A DNA stretch of 64,000 nt from an uncultured Eubacteriales bacterium (lineage in GTDB: Bacteria > Bacillota > Clostridia > Tissierellales > Peptoniphilaceae): assembly GCA_900539725.1 (NCBI GenBank), contig UQDI01000004.1, forward strand, positions 18,439 to 82,438. Reading direction: 5' to 3'. How positions within the stretch are numbered: position 1 is the stretch's first letter; each line of letters begins with the position of its first letter. The position numbers were made by a program, and so were the translations under genes. The notes under the pieces were generated by a model. It saw only the letters and a program-made list of their open reading frames with translations, was not told the DNA's origin and ran no database searches. Below, in pieces: positions 24,982-33,834 of this stretch.

Positions 24982-25906
24982 CTATGTCCTCCATTTCATA
25001 TTTAACCTTAATTTTCTCGCCAATTTGATAATTGACGTCGTCGTTTAAAATTAGCATCTCAAGCTTATGCTCATCATTTTCTATATCCAGTTCAATGGTC
25101 TCGCCATTAAAAGTTATGTCCTTAATTACAAATTCTTCGCCATTTGCATCAGGGCGAATTTTTTCAGGCCTTACATATTTACCCTTGATAATGTTTTTGT
25201 TGCCGATAAAGTCAAGAGTGAACTCGTTTTTCGGATGATTGTAAATATCTTGCGGAGCGCCTTTGGCAACTAATTCACCGTGATTTATGATGATAATCTC
25301 ATCCGCCATAACAAAGGCTTCCTTTTGATCGTGCGTTACGAATATGGTAGTTATGTTAAACTCTCTTTGTATCCTTCTTATTTCAAATTGCATCTCACTG
25401 CGAAGTTTTGCGTCAAGCGCGCTCAGTGGCTCATCCATAAGCAAGATCTTTGGTCTAACTACAAGGCTTCTTGCGAGAGCAACACGCTGCTTTTCTCCGC
25501 CTGATAGCTCAGATGGATACCTTTTTTCGTAGCCATTTAGTCCGACGATGCGTAAAACTTCTCTCGCCTCAGCTTCTTTTTCTTTCTTTGATTTATCTTT
25601 TTCCTTAAATTTAAGCCCATACATAACATTTTTCAAAACATTCATGTGAGGGAAGAGGCCAAAGCTTTGAAAAACGGTCGAAACGTCTCTATCTTCTGGA
25701 GAGAGATTCTTAATGCTTTTGCCGTCAAGGATTATCTCTCCCTCATGTTTGATAAAGCCGCCAATTGAGTGAAGTATAGTTGACTTACCCGAGCCAGATG
25801 GTCCAAGTAGACATAGGAACTTGCCTTTCTCCAAAGAAAAGCTCACGTCCTTTATCGCGTATTTGTTCTCATATTTTTTGGAAATATTTTTCACTTCTAA
25901 AAACAT
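24944..25906 (-). CDS. ABC transporter ATP-binding protein, FbpC/PotA-like
   Basis: ATPase of 320 residues. Walker A GPSGSGKST lies at about 34-42, the Q-loop in VFQSFGLFPH, the signature LSGGEKQR near 136, Walker B LLMDEPLSALD, and the H-loop THDQKEA. A TOBE-like C-terminal domain of about 90 residues follows. It starts at the base after the permease stop codon and extends into the glycosyltransferase gene. Together with the double permease (25907) and the lipoprotein (27667) it forms an importer of the Fe(3+)/thiamine/aminoethylphosphonate class. A role in ferric-iron uptake is the best guess from the AfuA-like binding protein. Confidence 0.9.
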   Translation of the reverse strand: MFLEVKNISKKYENKYAIKDVSFSLEKGKFLCLLGPSGSGKSTILHSIGGFIKHEGEIILDGKSIKNLSPEDRDVSTVFQSFGLFPHMNVLKNVMYGLKFKEKDKSKKEKEAEAREVLRIVGLNGYEKRYPSELSGGEKQRVALARSLVVRPKILLMDEPLSALDAKLRSEMQFEIRRIQREFNITTIFVTHDQKEAFVMADEIIIINHGELVAKGAPQDIYNHPKNEFTLDFIGNKNIIKGKYVRPEKIRPDANGEEFVIKDITFNGETIELDIENDEHKLEMLILNDDVNYQIGEKIKVKYEMEDIDESTTRLDTTSR

Positions 25907-27571
25907 TTACTTCACATCCTTTCTTGCAAATATCTTTGTAAATTTATTTTTAATATTCTCTCTAAAATCTCTGCTCATCAAAAGCCTTAAACATATGTTA
26001 AACGCAAGGCAAATTAGTATGATGTAGAAGGCAATTACTGAGCCAACGCCATATTTCCCGCTTTGAATTACGTCAAACATAACGAGCGTCATCAGTTTCT
26101 TGCCAGGGTAGACAAGGAAAATGATTGTTCCGACAGTTGTCATCGTCGTTGTGAACGCGTTTATCATCGATATCATTATTGAATTTTTTGAAAGAGGCAA
26201 AACTCCGTCAGTAATTTCGTTTATGGACGAGCCGCCTAAGTCTCTGATTGAGTTAAGTGTATTCGTGTCAATGTCCATCATAGCTGCGCTTGATGCCCTC
26301 GTTGAGAATGGCAGCTGCTTAAATAAAACGTTTAAGACAACTATCGCCGCTGTTCCTGTTATTGCTATAGGAGGCGACCTAAAGAATAGCAAATAACCCA
26401 ATCCAAAGAATGTTCCTGGTATGATGTATGGTAGATTTGCTATCGTGTCAATGACCTTCATATATTTATATCGTTTAATAATTAAGTAATATCCGATTAA
26501 AAGTCCAATAAAAGTGCCGCCAATGGCCGAGATTATACTATAGATAATACTTCTAAGTGCGACGCCGCCTATAAATACCTTGGTATTTTTAAAATTATCA
26601 AGAGTAAATACAAGTTCGCCGACACGCATCTTAGTAAAAGCATTTAAAATGATGGACGCATATAAAGATACTATCCAAAATATGAAAAAAATTGCAAAAG
26701 CACTGATTATATAATACAAAATGCCATTTCTTTTAAGTGGAACTTCTTCCTTACTAGGTGAGCCGCTTGCTAGCGTGCCTGATTTAACTGCCTTTGACGA
26801 GAATAAAAATATAATTAGTGTTGGCACTAGTATAAATACGTTCATGGCAGCCGCTCTGCCAAGATTGCCATTGGCAATGACTTGGAAGTAGCTTTCAAGG
26901 GCCAATACTTCGTAATTACCACCGATTATGGCTGGCGTACCGAAGTCTGAAACGCTTCTAAAAAAGCTAAGCATCATGACAGCCTTGATACCATTTTTCA
27001 TAGCGGGAACAATTATATCGATGATTATGTCATTAGTGCTCGCGCCTAGGCTTCTTGCCGAATTGATTATGCTCTTGTCAAGACTTTGAAGAAAGCCTAT
27101 GAGCAAAAGACTGTTTAGTGATAAATCCGATAGAGCCTGCATAAAGACAATGCCCCACATGCCATAAGGGTTCATGTTTAGGCCTAAGAGTTTGTATGTT
27201 ATTATCCCGCGTCTGCCAAAAAGTGTGATATAGCTTAGCGACGATACAAAGGGCGGGCTTATTAGTGTGATTGAAAGTATAAGTATAATGAGCGTCTTTA
27301 CTTTTTTCCTCGATAGATAATAAAATATAGCTACGAAAGATGAGGAAAGTGTTGCGACTACTGTAGTAAGCACACCCATCTTAAATGTGTTGGTAATGAG
27401 CTTTTTATTAGAGAGAATTTTTTGGTAGTGCTCTAAAGAAAAAGCACCATCTACAAAGAAACTCTCTTTAAAAACTGTTAAGAATGGGATGAGTATGAAG
27501 ATTACGACTAGCGCTGAGAGCACAGCCGCAATTGTGTAGTCTATTAACTTAGATGATTTAATCTTTTTCAT
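25907..27571 (-). CDS. ABC transporter permease with two fused permease domains, FbpB-like
   Basis: Membrane protein of 554 residues with about twelve helices: two copies of the binding-protein-dependent permease domain in one chain, as in FbpB/AfuB/SfuB. The first EAA-type loop is seen as SARSLGASTNDIIIDIIVP (about 190-208) and the second as SIRDLGGSSINEITDGVLP (about 445-463). It forms the complete channel without a partner. The stop codon abuts the ATG of the ATPase gene. A terminator hairpin lies between it and the upstream lipoprotein gene. Confidence 0.92.
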   Translation of the reverse strand: MKKIKSSKLIDYTIAAVLSALVVIFILIPFLTVFKESFFVDGAFSLEHYQKILSNKKLITNTFKMGVLTTVVATLSSSFVAIFYYLSRKKVKTLIILILSITLISPPFVSSLSYITLFGRRGIITYKLLGLNMNPYGMWGIVFMQALSDLSLNSLLLIGFLQSLDKSIINSARSLGASTNDIIIDIIVPAMKNGIKAVMMLSFFRSVSDFGTPAIIGGNYEVLALESYFQVIANGNLGRAAAMNVFILVPTLIIFLFSSKAVKSGTLASGSPSKEEVPLKRNGILYYIISAFAIFFIFWIVSLYASIILNAFTKMRVGELVFTLDNFKNTKVFIGGVALRSIIYSIISAIGGTFIGLLIGYYLIIKRYKYMKVIDTIANLPYIIPGTFFGLGYLLFFRSPPIAITGTAAIVVLNVLFKQLPFSTRASSAAMMDIDTNTLNSIRDLGGSSINEITDGVLPLSKNSIMISMINAFTTTMTTVGTIIFLVYPGKKLMTLVMFDVIQSGKYGVGSVIAFYIILICLAFNICLRLLMSRDFRENIKNKFTKIFARKDVK

Positions 27572-27616
27572 ATAAACTCCTATATCTGATATGCTTTAGG
27601 CCATATGCCTAATATG

Positions 27617-27653
27617 TAAAAAAATAGTGTGACAGTAAAAACTATCACACTAT
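27617..27653 (-). terminator. Attenuating terminator between binding-protein and permease genes
   Basis: On the minus strand a 9-bp stem (27645-27653 with 27624-27632) is followed by seven T (27618-27624 read in reverse). It separates the lipoprotein gene from the rest of the operon and should lower permease and ATPase expression relative to the binding protein. Confidence 0.85.
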
Positions 27654-27666
27654 AGATTATTTAAAC

Positions 27667-28782
27667 TTATTTGTCTTCAGTTTTACCTTTTGAAATTTCG
27701 TTAAACTTTTCTAAGATTCTTTCTCTGTCTGAACCGAATGTTGATAGGTCTTCCTTAACTAGTCTGTCCTTTGGTAAACCTAGGTCAAAGCCTTCGATAC
27801 CAGGAACGATAAGTTGGTTAGAGTCCTTTCCGTCGATTTCAGCAATCATCTTTTGAGCGTCTTCACTTAACATGAAGTCGATGAAAGCCTTTGCAACGTC
27901 AACGTTTTCGCTACCTTTGAATATAGCAACTCCTTCTGGTACCCAGCATACGCCGTCTTCTGGATAGATAACAGTTAAGTTATTGTCCTTAGCAGCGTCA
28001 AATGCTTTCTTGTCAGCAGGAATTATACCGATGGCGAATTCGCCTTGAACAGTTTTTTCTTGTGGGTCTTTACCTCTCTTTGAGTAGAAGTCAATGTTAT
28101 TGTTGATGCCTTCAAATACTTTCCAGCCTTCTTCTTCTCCGTAGATGTCTAGTAAGCCCTTAAGAGCTGCATAGTTAGTACCTGATATAGCAGGGTTACT
28201 CATGATAACTAAGTGTTGGTACTTAGGATCAGCAAGGTCCTTCCAAGTCTTAGGTGCTTCTAAGCCTTTTTCTTCTAAGATTGCATCGTTAACGATGAAG
28301 CCAACAACTGTGATACCCTTAGAGATGTATGCGCCGTCTTTGTCCTTGTATTCTTCAGGAACTGTAGCAGTTACATCAGATGTGTAATTTTCTAGAAGAC
28401 CGTCATCTCTAGCAGCCATGAAAGCGTCAAGTCCGCCTCCGAACCAAAGATCAGCCATTGGCTTGCCTTCAGCCTTAGTTCTTGAGATAACTTCACCACT
28501 TGACATAGATAGGAATTCTACCTTAGCGCCAGTTTTTTCAGTGAACTTGTCAAATAAAGGTACATATGAATCACTTGTAGCAACTACGTTTAAAGTTTTG
28601 CCTTCAAAGTTTTGTGTATCTTTATTTTCTTCTTCATTGTTTTCTTCTGTGTTGTCAGCTGTTTCTGTTTGAGTGTTTTCTTCAGCTGGTTTTGTGTCAT
28701 TGTTATCTTTTTTACCACAGCCAACTATTACTAGTGAAGCCATGATTAAAACTGATAACAATACTAAAAATTTTCTTTTCAT
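27667..28782 (-). CDS. Fe(3+)-type ABC transporter substrate-binding lipoprotein (AfuA/FbpA-like)
   Basis: Lipoprotein of 371 residues. The lipobox LVIVGC puts the lipidated cysteine at residue 22, followed by a long Asn/Glu/Thr linker to about residue 58 and a type II periplasmic-binding fold. ADLWFGGGLDAFMAARDDGLLE and DPKYQHLVIMSNPAISGTN match the AfuA/FbpA-like group that binds ferric iron, phosphonates or thiamine. Tyrosines expected for iron ligation cannot be assigned by eye, so the substrate stays uncertain. The gene has its own strong promoter at 28804-28832 and GGAGGG before the ATG. First gene of a four-gene operon. Confidence 0.9.
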   Translation of the reverse strand: MKRKFLVLLSVLIMASLVIVGCGKKDNNDTKPAEENTQTETADNTEENNEEENKDTQNFEGKTLNVVATSDSYVPLFDKFTEKTGAKVEFLSMSSGEVISRTKAEGKPMADLWFGGGLDAFMAARDDGLLENYTSDVTATVPEEYKDKDGAYISKGITVVGFIVNDAILEEKGLEAPKTWKDLADPKYQHLVIMSNPAISGTNYAALKGLLDIYGEEEGWKVFEGINNNIDFYSKRGKDPQEKTVQGEFAIGIIPADKKAFDAAKDNNLTVIYPEDGVCWVPEGVAIFKGSENVDVAKAFIDFMLSEDAQKMIAEIDGKDSNQLIVPGIEGFDLGLPKDRLVKEDLSTFGSDRERILEKFNEISKGKTEDK

Positions 28783-28803
28783 AGTTTTATCCCTCCAGAC
28801 GAT

Positions 28804-28832
28804 ATTGTAACAGAAACTTTACAAATAATCAA
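28804..28832 (-). promoter_or_regulatory. Promoter of the iron-type importer operon
   Basis: On the minus strand TTGATT (28832-28827), a 17-base spacer, and TACAAT (28809-28804) preceded by TGT as an extended -10. It ends 21 bases before the lipoprotein ATG. No clear Fur-box palindrome was found. Confidence 0.75.
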
Positions 28833-28890
28833 GATATATTGATTTATTAAATATTGAGTGCTATTGCTATAGAAAATATTTATACTTCTT

Positions 28891-29388
28891 TTACCTAAGT
28901 GACGTGTCACTATGTTTTACGATATAGTAAACAATTTTTTCTAAATATTCTTTGTCAATGGCGTCAAAATTACCATATTCATACGAGTCGATGTCCAAGA
29001 CACCAACGCCGCGCGTCATATTATATATAGGAACGACAATTTCACTTTTACTCATAGCGTCACAAGCGATGTGTCCAGCAAAGCTATTAACATCGTCGAC
29101 AACAATAGTCTTTTTGCTTGAATAAGCAGTGCCGCAAACGCCCTTGCCAAGCATTATCCTGTTGCAAGCGGGTTTGCCTTGGAAGGGACCAAGCACAAGA
29201 TTAGTTCCGTCATATAGGTAAAAGCCCGACCATGATACGCCATCAATCAAGTGATATATGATGGCAGCAGTATTCGCAAGGTTCGCTATAAAATTCGTCT
29301 CCTCTTGAAATTGACGCCTAATCATTTCGATGGCAAGCTTGTATTTATCCTCTTTACTTAATTTATTTGCTCTACTTATGTCAATCAT
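28891..29388 (-). CDS. msrC: Free methionine-(R)-sulfoxide reductase (GAF-domain, MsrC type)
   Basis: Cytoplasmic GAF-domain enzyme of 165 residues that reduces free methionine-R-sulfoxide. The three conserved cysteines are present: C75 in GPFQGKPAC, C85 in GKGVCG and C109 in GHIACD. SEIVVPIY and VLDIDS are the following family motifs. The length equals that of the family (YebR/fRMsr). It is a single gene on the minus strand between the importer promoter and the GlsB-like gene. Its role is recovery of oxidised methionine, complementary to AhpC in oxidative-stress defence. Confidence 0.93.
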   Translation of the reverse strand: MIDISRANKLSKEDKYKLAIEMIRRQFQEETNFIANLANTAAIIYHLIDGVSWSGFYLYDGTNLVLGPFQGKPACNRIMLGKGVCGTAYSSKKTIVVDDVNSFAGHIACDAMSKSEIVVPIYNMTRGVGVLDIDSYEYGNFDAIDKEYLEKIVYYIVKHSDTSLR

Positions 29389-29479
29389 TTAATCACCTCA
29401 AGAGAATATTAACATAAATATGATATTTTGTAAATAAAATTCATTATTTTGGGTAATAGTAAAGCGAGGGGGAGATATT

Positions 29480-29725
29480 ATGTATTCAATTATAGTTGGA
29501 GCACTATCAGGCTGGATAGCTTCATTAATTATGAAAGTTGATAAACAAATGGGCTGGATCAAAAACATCCTTGCTGGTATCATAGGCGGCGGCATAGGCA
29601 AATGGATTGCGAAGCTTGCTGGCTTCGAAGCAAAGGGCGGCATGATCAACGACATCATAGTTGGTATTGTCGGCGCAGTTGTACTGATCTGGTTAGTTAA
29701 TATGATTTTTGGAAGAAAAAGATAA
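29480..29725 (+). CDS. GlsB/YeaQ/YmgE-family stress membrane protein
   Basis: Small membrane protein of 81 residues with three hydrophobic helices and the family pattern: GALSGWIASLIMK, NILAGIIGGGIGKWIA and IVGIVGAVVLIWLVNMI. The family (also called transglycosylase-associated) is induced by envelope or general stress in several bacteria, with unknown molecular function. AGGGGGAGA precedes the ATG. A single-gene unit with its own terminator. Confidence 0.9.
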   Translation: MYSIIVGALSGWIASLIMKVDKQMGWIKNILAGIIGGGIGKWIAKLAGFEAKGGMINDIIVGIVGAVVLIWLVNMIFGRKR

Positions 29726-29743
29726 ATATTTAATTAGATGAAG

Positions 29744-29775
29744 AAACTCTTGGGCACTTGCTCAAGAGTTTTTTT
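29744..29775 (+). terminator. Terminator after the GlsB-like gene
   Basis: A stem of at least nine pairs (29744-29752 with 29763-29771, extendable by inner G-T pairs) followed by a T-run to 29775. Confidence 0.9.
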
Positions 29776-29828
29776 GCTATATATAATGCGAAGTGACATT
29801 TAATAAATATAAAAAGCAAGTGCATATA

Positions 29829-29855
29829 TTGTTTTTGAAAAAAATGTGCTATAAT
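29829..29855 (+). promoter_or_regulatory. Promoter of the second exporter pair
   Basis: TTGTTT at 29829-29834 and an extended -10 TGCTATAAT ending at 29855, with a short spacer of 15 bases. The extended -10 probably compensates for the poor -35. Confidence 0.55.
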
Positions 29856-29890
29856 GTATTTATTATAATGTGTATTAATTATAACATTAT

Positions 29891-29912
29891 ATATAATAGG
29901 AGGCAATTATGA
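29891..29912 (+). repeat. Leader repeat before exporter gene, copy 1
   Basis: A 22-base leader containing TATAATAGGAGGCAA and the start codon is repeated with one mismatch at 31571-31592, before the partner gene. Confidence 0.7.
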
Positions 29913-31564
29913 AATTAGAAATCAAAATTTTGGAAAAAATAAAAAAATCAACCATAATAGAACTTATTTTTTCACTATTATATACTATGTGTATAGCGTT
30001 AATACCATATGTTCAAAAAGAATTGTTTAACGGTATAGGAAATAATACTAAAGATTTATTAATAAATTTGGGAATTACATACTTGGCATTAATATTAGGT
30101 AGTGCTATATTTCAATTTATATCACAATACAATGAATGGAAGAGGGATAAGGAATTCGTTAAGTATTCGAAAGACGTTATTTTTAAGTCGATTTTTGGAA
30201 GGCCTAACTACGTCTTTAAAGAAAAAAGCGTTGGTGAGTATTTAACTATAACAAATAATAATGTTGAAATCATAGAAGATGAATATGTGTCAACATATGT
30301 CGATATAATTAAATCTATTGTACAGTTACTTATATATACAGTTTCCTTAGTTATTTTTGTGGACTATAGGATAGCCATTGCTATTATTTTAGCATCACTA
30401 ATCAGTGTAATAGTTCCTAAGATAACTGCCAAGAAATTAGCAGAAAAAAGAAAATTTTATCAAGATAGTTTTGGTAATTATACTGACATTTTAAACGATT
30501 TCTACTTGGGTCATATGGGACTGGATGAAGCATCAAAACATGGAATAAGAAAATATCATTATCAAAGATTATTTGAAACAGAAGATCAAAAATTAGCATT
30601 TGGCAAATTTAAAACTTTTGTTAATATTGTTAACGGTTTTGTTATGGATTTAGTTAGTCTTACAGCTTTTATAATGGTAGGCTATTTACTTATTAGTGGT
30701 GAAATTACCATAGGAGCAGGGGTTGCAACATTTGCTTATATTGAAAGTTTTATTTATCCAATTAAATATATTTTAAATGATATAAATGCAATAAACTCTT
30801 GTAAGGAAATCGTTAGAGAAGCAAAAGACATAGGGAATGAATATTTAGAAAATGAAAAAGAATGTAGCGCCGCATTAGCTGAATACAATGAAATATCTTC
30901 TTTGAAATTAAAAAATTTAGAATATGCAATAAATGATTTTCATTTAGGCCCAGTAAATATTGAATTTAAATCAGGAAATAAATATCTTATAATAGGTGAA
31001 AGCGGCAGTGGCAAGTCAACTCTTCTGAAGACTATCGTTGGACAAATTGAGCGCGATAGAGGGGACATATATATAAATAATGAAAGCATAAGTAATAGTT
31101 TGTCTGAATTTGCTTCAGAAAAAATATTTTATATTACTCAAAATTCACATGTTTTTTCAGTACCTTTTCTTGAACAACTTACGCATTTTAATGCCTATGA
31201 CGAAAATGACATTTATTCTTATTTGAATAAATTACCTAAGACTATTGTTAATAGATTAACAAATTCAAATAATTGTAACGAACTAAGCGGTGGTGAAAAG
31301 CAAATACTTAATATTTTGACCTGTGCCTTAGCTAAAAAAGATATTGTTTTAGTCGATGAAGGACTGTCAGCTATTGATATTAATACTAAAAAACTTGTTC
31401 GTGATGAAATTATTTCTAATTACAATAGTAAGATTTATATTGAAGTATCACATGATCTTGGCACAGATAATATTGATTATTTTGACTATATAATTCGAAT
31501 AAAAGAAGGTGAAGTTTCAAATGTATATACCAAGCAAGAATATATCTTGGCAAAGAATATTTAA
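29909..31564 (+). CDS. ABC exporter half-transporter, second system, first gene
   Basis: Product of 551 residues: an exporter-type membrane domain (about residues 1-300, six helices) and an ATPase. Walker A GESGSGKST is at about 363-371. The signature LSGGEKQ is near 456 and Walker B is VLVDEGLSAID, with Gly in place of the usual Pro after Glu. The H-loop VSHDLG is present. The codons are more AT-rich than in the first exporter pair. It shares a near-identical 22-base leader with the following gene, from which it is separated by 24 bases. It forms a heterodimeric exporter with 31589; the substrate is unknown. Confidence 0.87.
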   Translation: MKLEIKILEKIKKSTIIELIFSLLYTMCIALIPYVQKELFNGIGNNTKDLLINLGITYLALILGSAIFQFISQYNEWKRDKEFVKYSKDVIFKSIFGRPNYVFKEKSVGEYLTITNNNVEIIEDEYVSTYVDIIKSIVQLLIYTVSLVIFVDYRIAIAIILASLISVIVPKITAKKLAEKRKFYQDSFGNYTDILNDFYLGHMGLDEASKHGIRKYHYQRLFETEDQKLAFGKFKTFVNIVNGFVMDLVSLTAFIMVGYLLISGEITIGAGVATFAYIESFIYPIKYILNDINAINSCKEIVREAKDIGNEYLENEKECSAALAEYNEISSLKLKNLEYAINDFHLGPVNIEFKSGNKYLIIGESGSGKSTLLKTIVGQIERDRGDIYINNESISNSLSEFASEKIFYITQNSHVFSVPFLEQLTHFNAYDENDIYSYLNKLPKTIVNRLTNSNNCNELSGGEKQILNILTCALAKKDIVLVDEGLSAIDINTKKLVRDEIISNYNSKIYIEVSHDLGTDNIDYFDYIIRIKEGEVSNVYTKQEYILAKNI

Positions 31565-31570
31565 TGAAAC

Positions 31571-31592
31571 ATATAATAGGAGGCAAGTATGA
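31571..31592 (+). repeat. Leader repeat before exporter gene, copy 2
   Basis: Second copy of the leader at 29891-29912, one mismatch, again carrying the AGGAGG and start codon. Confidence 0.7.
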
Positions 31593-33148
31593 TAAGAGAT
31601 AAATATAAAAAGAATTTTTCTAAAATTTTATTATTATTCATAACAGGTATAATCGTAGGTAGTTTAAGTATATTTCCTATGATTTTCATTCAAAAGGTGA
31701 TTGACTACTTAACATTGGGTGTGCAAAGTGAATTTATAAAATACATAGTACTTTATTCGCTTGTTTACATTTTTGTTAATATGTTTAAGATAGCTCTTGT
31801 AAATTTTGGATCAAAATTTGAATTGAATTTGAATAGATATATAAAGGATGAAATTGTAGAAAGTATTCTTAGTACAAAGATTGAACAGTTAGAGCAAGCT
31901 GGACGCAGCAACGTCTTTAATGTAATTATTGACGATTTAAAATCACTTGACGACAAACTGATACCATTGATATTTGATTTAGGCTTTTCAATATCAAGCT
32001 TTGTAATTGGTTCTATCATAATCATAAAATACGACTACATCATGCTATTTGCGATGATTATAATATCTGCCATATCGACACTAGTGATTCAAAAGATTTT
32101 ACAGAGTTCAGAGACAGCATCTGAAAAGAGCCAAATGCAAAGGCTTAATGTAATTAATAAATTTTTCGACATCATTGTTGGCGCGAGAGATATAAAGCTA
32201 TTTAATAAAGAGAAGGTATTTACAAATGAGTTTCACGAAGAGAATCACGAGTTAACTAAGCTTGATAAAAAAATTGTAAACATTAAAAATGTTTCTCAAG
32301 CCCTTGTTAGTTTACTGTTTAACTTGATTATGGCAACTTTAATTTTTATTGGAGGTATGCGTGTTAGTCAAGGCAGTCTCTCTGTCGGCGCGCTAATCGC
32401 CATCATTTTATATGCATCGATGATTACCGATCCAATATTTAATATCATAGAGAATCAAAAAGAAATATCCGCTTTTAAAAACTCAGTTAAAAGAATAGAT
32501 GAGACTTTCAACAGCATAGAGAGAGAAAATATTAATTTAGTTGAAGATTTTAATACAATTGAATTTAAAGACGTTTCACTAAATTATGGGGACAATCACA
32601 TCTTAAAGAATTTTAACTTAATTATAAATAAAAATGATAAATTGAAAATAAATGGCAGAACTGGTTCGGGCAAATCGACTATTGCAAAGCTAATTACGAA
32701 TATGTATAAGCCGACTTCAGGCCATGTTTATGTCGATGGCAAAGAAAATCAAACGATATCTTTATCAGCAGTTTTTCAAGAGAACAAATTGTTTAACATG
32801 TCAATCATTGATAATATAACATTCAAGTCCAAAGTGGACGAGGATAAGCTTAATAAAATCATTAAGATATGTAGATTAGATGAAGTTATTGAAAAATATG
32901 GCTTAAATAATATTGGTTTTGATAGCAGCACTCTATCTGGCGGCGAAAAGACGAGAGTGCTGTTAGCAAGAGCTTTATATAAAGATTGTGAGCTATATAT
33001 CTTTGATGAGATAAGCACAGGACTAGACGAAGCGCTATTTTGTGAGATATTCGATGATATTATGAAATATTTAGAATTAAAAACAATTATCTCAATCGAT
33101 CACAAAGAGATTAAAGAAGATTATTTTTCAAAAAGTATTTCTATATAA
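31589..33148 (+). CDS. ABC exporter half-transporter, second system, second gene
   Basis: Product of 519 residues with an N-terminal exporter membrane domain (about residues 1-300) and an ATPase. Walker A GRTGSGKST is at about 355-363, the signature LSGGEKTR near 450, Walker B LYIFDEISTGLDEA (Ile for Pro after Glu), and the H-loop IDHKE. Both this subunit and its partner lack the common DEP proline but keep catalytic Glu and His, so both sites could hydrolyse ATP. The pair has the layout of bacteriocin/lantibiotic-type or drug exporters. No precursor-peptide gene was seen beside it. Confidence 0.87.
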   Translation: MIRDKYKKNFSKILLLFITGIIVGSLSIFPMIFIQKVIDYLTLGVQSEFIKYIVLYSLVYIFVNMFKIALVNFGSKFELNLNRYIKDEIVESILSTKIEQLEQAGRSNVFNVIIDDLKSLDDKLIPLIFDLGFSISSFVIGSIIIIKYDYIMLFAMIIISAISTLVIQKILQSSETASEKSQMQRLNVINKFFDIIVGARDIKLFNKEKVFTNEFHEENHELTKLDKKIVNIKNVSQALVSLLFNLIMATLIFIGGMRVSQGSLSVGALIAIILYASMITDPIFNIIENQKEISAFKNSVKRIDETFNSIERENINLVEDFNTIEFKDVSLNYGDNHILKNFNLIINKNDKLKINGRTGSGKSTIAKLITNMYKPTSGHVYVDGKENQTISLSAVFQENKLFNMSIIDNITFKSKVDEDKLNKIIKICRLDEVIEKYGLNNIGFDSSTLSGGEKTRVLLARALYKDCELYIFDEISTGLDEALFCEIFDDIMKYLELKTIISIDHKEIKEDYFSKSISI

Positions 33149-33181
33149 AATAGTATACAAGATTTTACTTAGTGGTTTTAG

Positions 33182-33215
33182 AATGGATAAGAATTTAATT
33201 TCTTATCCATTTTTT
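33182..33215 (+). terminator. Terminator after the second exporter pair
   Basis: A perfect 12-bp stem (33182-33193 with 33200-33211) followed by a T-run to 33215. Confidence 0.92.
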
Positions 33216-33220
33216 GCGTA

Positions 33221-33249
33221 AAGAAAGGCAGAACCATATCGTTCTGCCT
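33221..33249 (-). terminator. Minus-strand terminator after the DUF218 gene
   Basis: A perfect 9-bp stem (33241-33249 with 33226-33234), followed on the minus strand by TTTCTT. It lies 12 bases beyond the stop codon of the minus-strand gene. Confidence 0.7.
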
Positions 33250-33261
33250 AATATAATCTTA

Positions 33262-33834
33262 TTAAACTTTTCCTGTCACTATTTTAAATGCTAAATAAAA
33301 TATCGATGCGACTTCTTGTAAATAGTTTTTAACTAGTATGTCATTTGGCGTTTTGGCTGAGTATAGCTCATGCTTGATGCCGAGGTACTTACATATTAAA
33401 TCGATTCTAAACATATGAAAGCCGTTTGACACGATTAAGTACTCTTTATCCTTGCCGGCTATGTCGCTTGCGTACTCAAGATTCTCTATAGTATTAGTAG
33501 AGTGCTCTTCAGTGATTACGTCAGCTTCATCAACTCCAAGCGATACGAGATAGTTCTTCGCAGCCATGGCTTCGCTTATGGTTTCGCCTTGACTTTCAGC
33601 GCCTGTCGTGATTATCTTGACAGCTCCATGTATAGTGTAGTACTCATACGCAGCGTCAAGCCTATACTTTAGTGCGAGCATCGGCTCATTATTCTTGCAT
33701 CTCGCTCCTGGTACTATGATGTACTCGGGTGAGCCAGATGGTCTCTTGCTATTGTTAAAAATAACTAAGATTTCTAGAACTATTGCCAAAGCTAAAAATA
33801 TTTTAATGAATAGCTTAATTAGTTTTTTTATCAT
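33262..33834 (-). CDS. DUF218 membrane-anchored protein (YdcF/SanA/ElyC type)
   Basis: Protein of 190 residues with an N-terminal membrane helix (about 6-27) and a DUF218 domain: EYIIVPGARCKNNEP, ITTGAESQGETISEA, EEHSTNTIENLEYA and LIVSNGFHMFR. Relatives such as ElyC and SanA influence envelope integrity and peptidoglycan precursor metabolism; the chemistry is not known. Its ATG overlaps the stop of the upstream 3D-domain gene by four bases (ATGA), so both cell-wall genes form a coupled pair. Confidence 0.88.
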   Translation of the reverse strand: MIKKLIKLFIKIFLALAIVLEILVIFNNSKRPSGSPEYIIVPGARCKNNEPMLALKYRLDAAYEYYTIHGAVKIITTGAESQGETISEAMAAKNYLVSLGVDEADVITEEHSTNTIENLEYASDIAGKDKEYLIVSNGFHMFRIDLICKYLGIKHELYSAKTPNDILVKNYLQEVASIFYLAFKIVTGKV

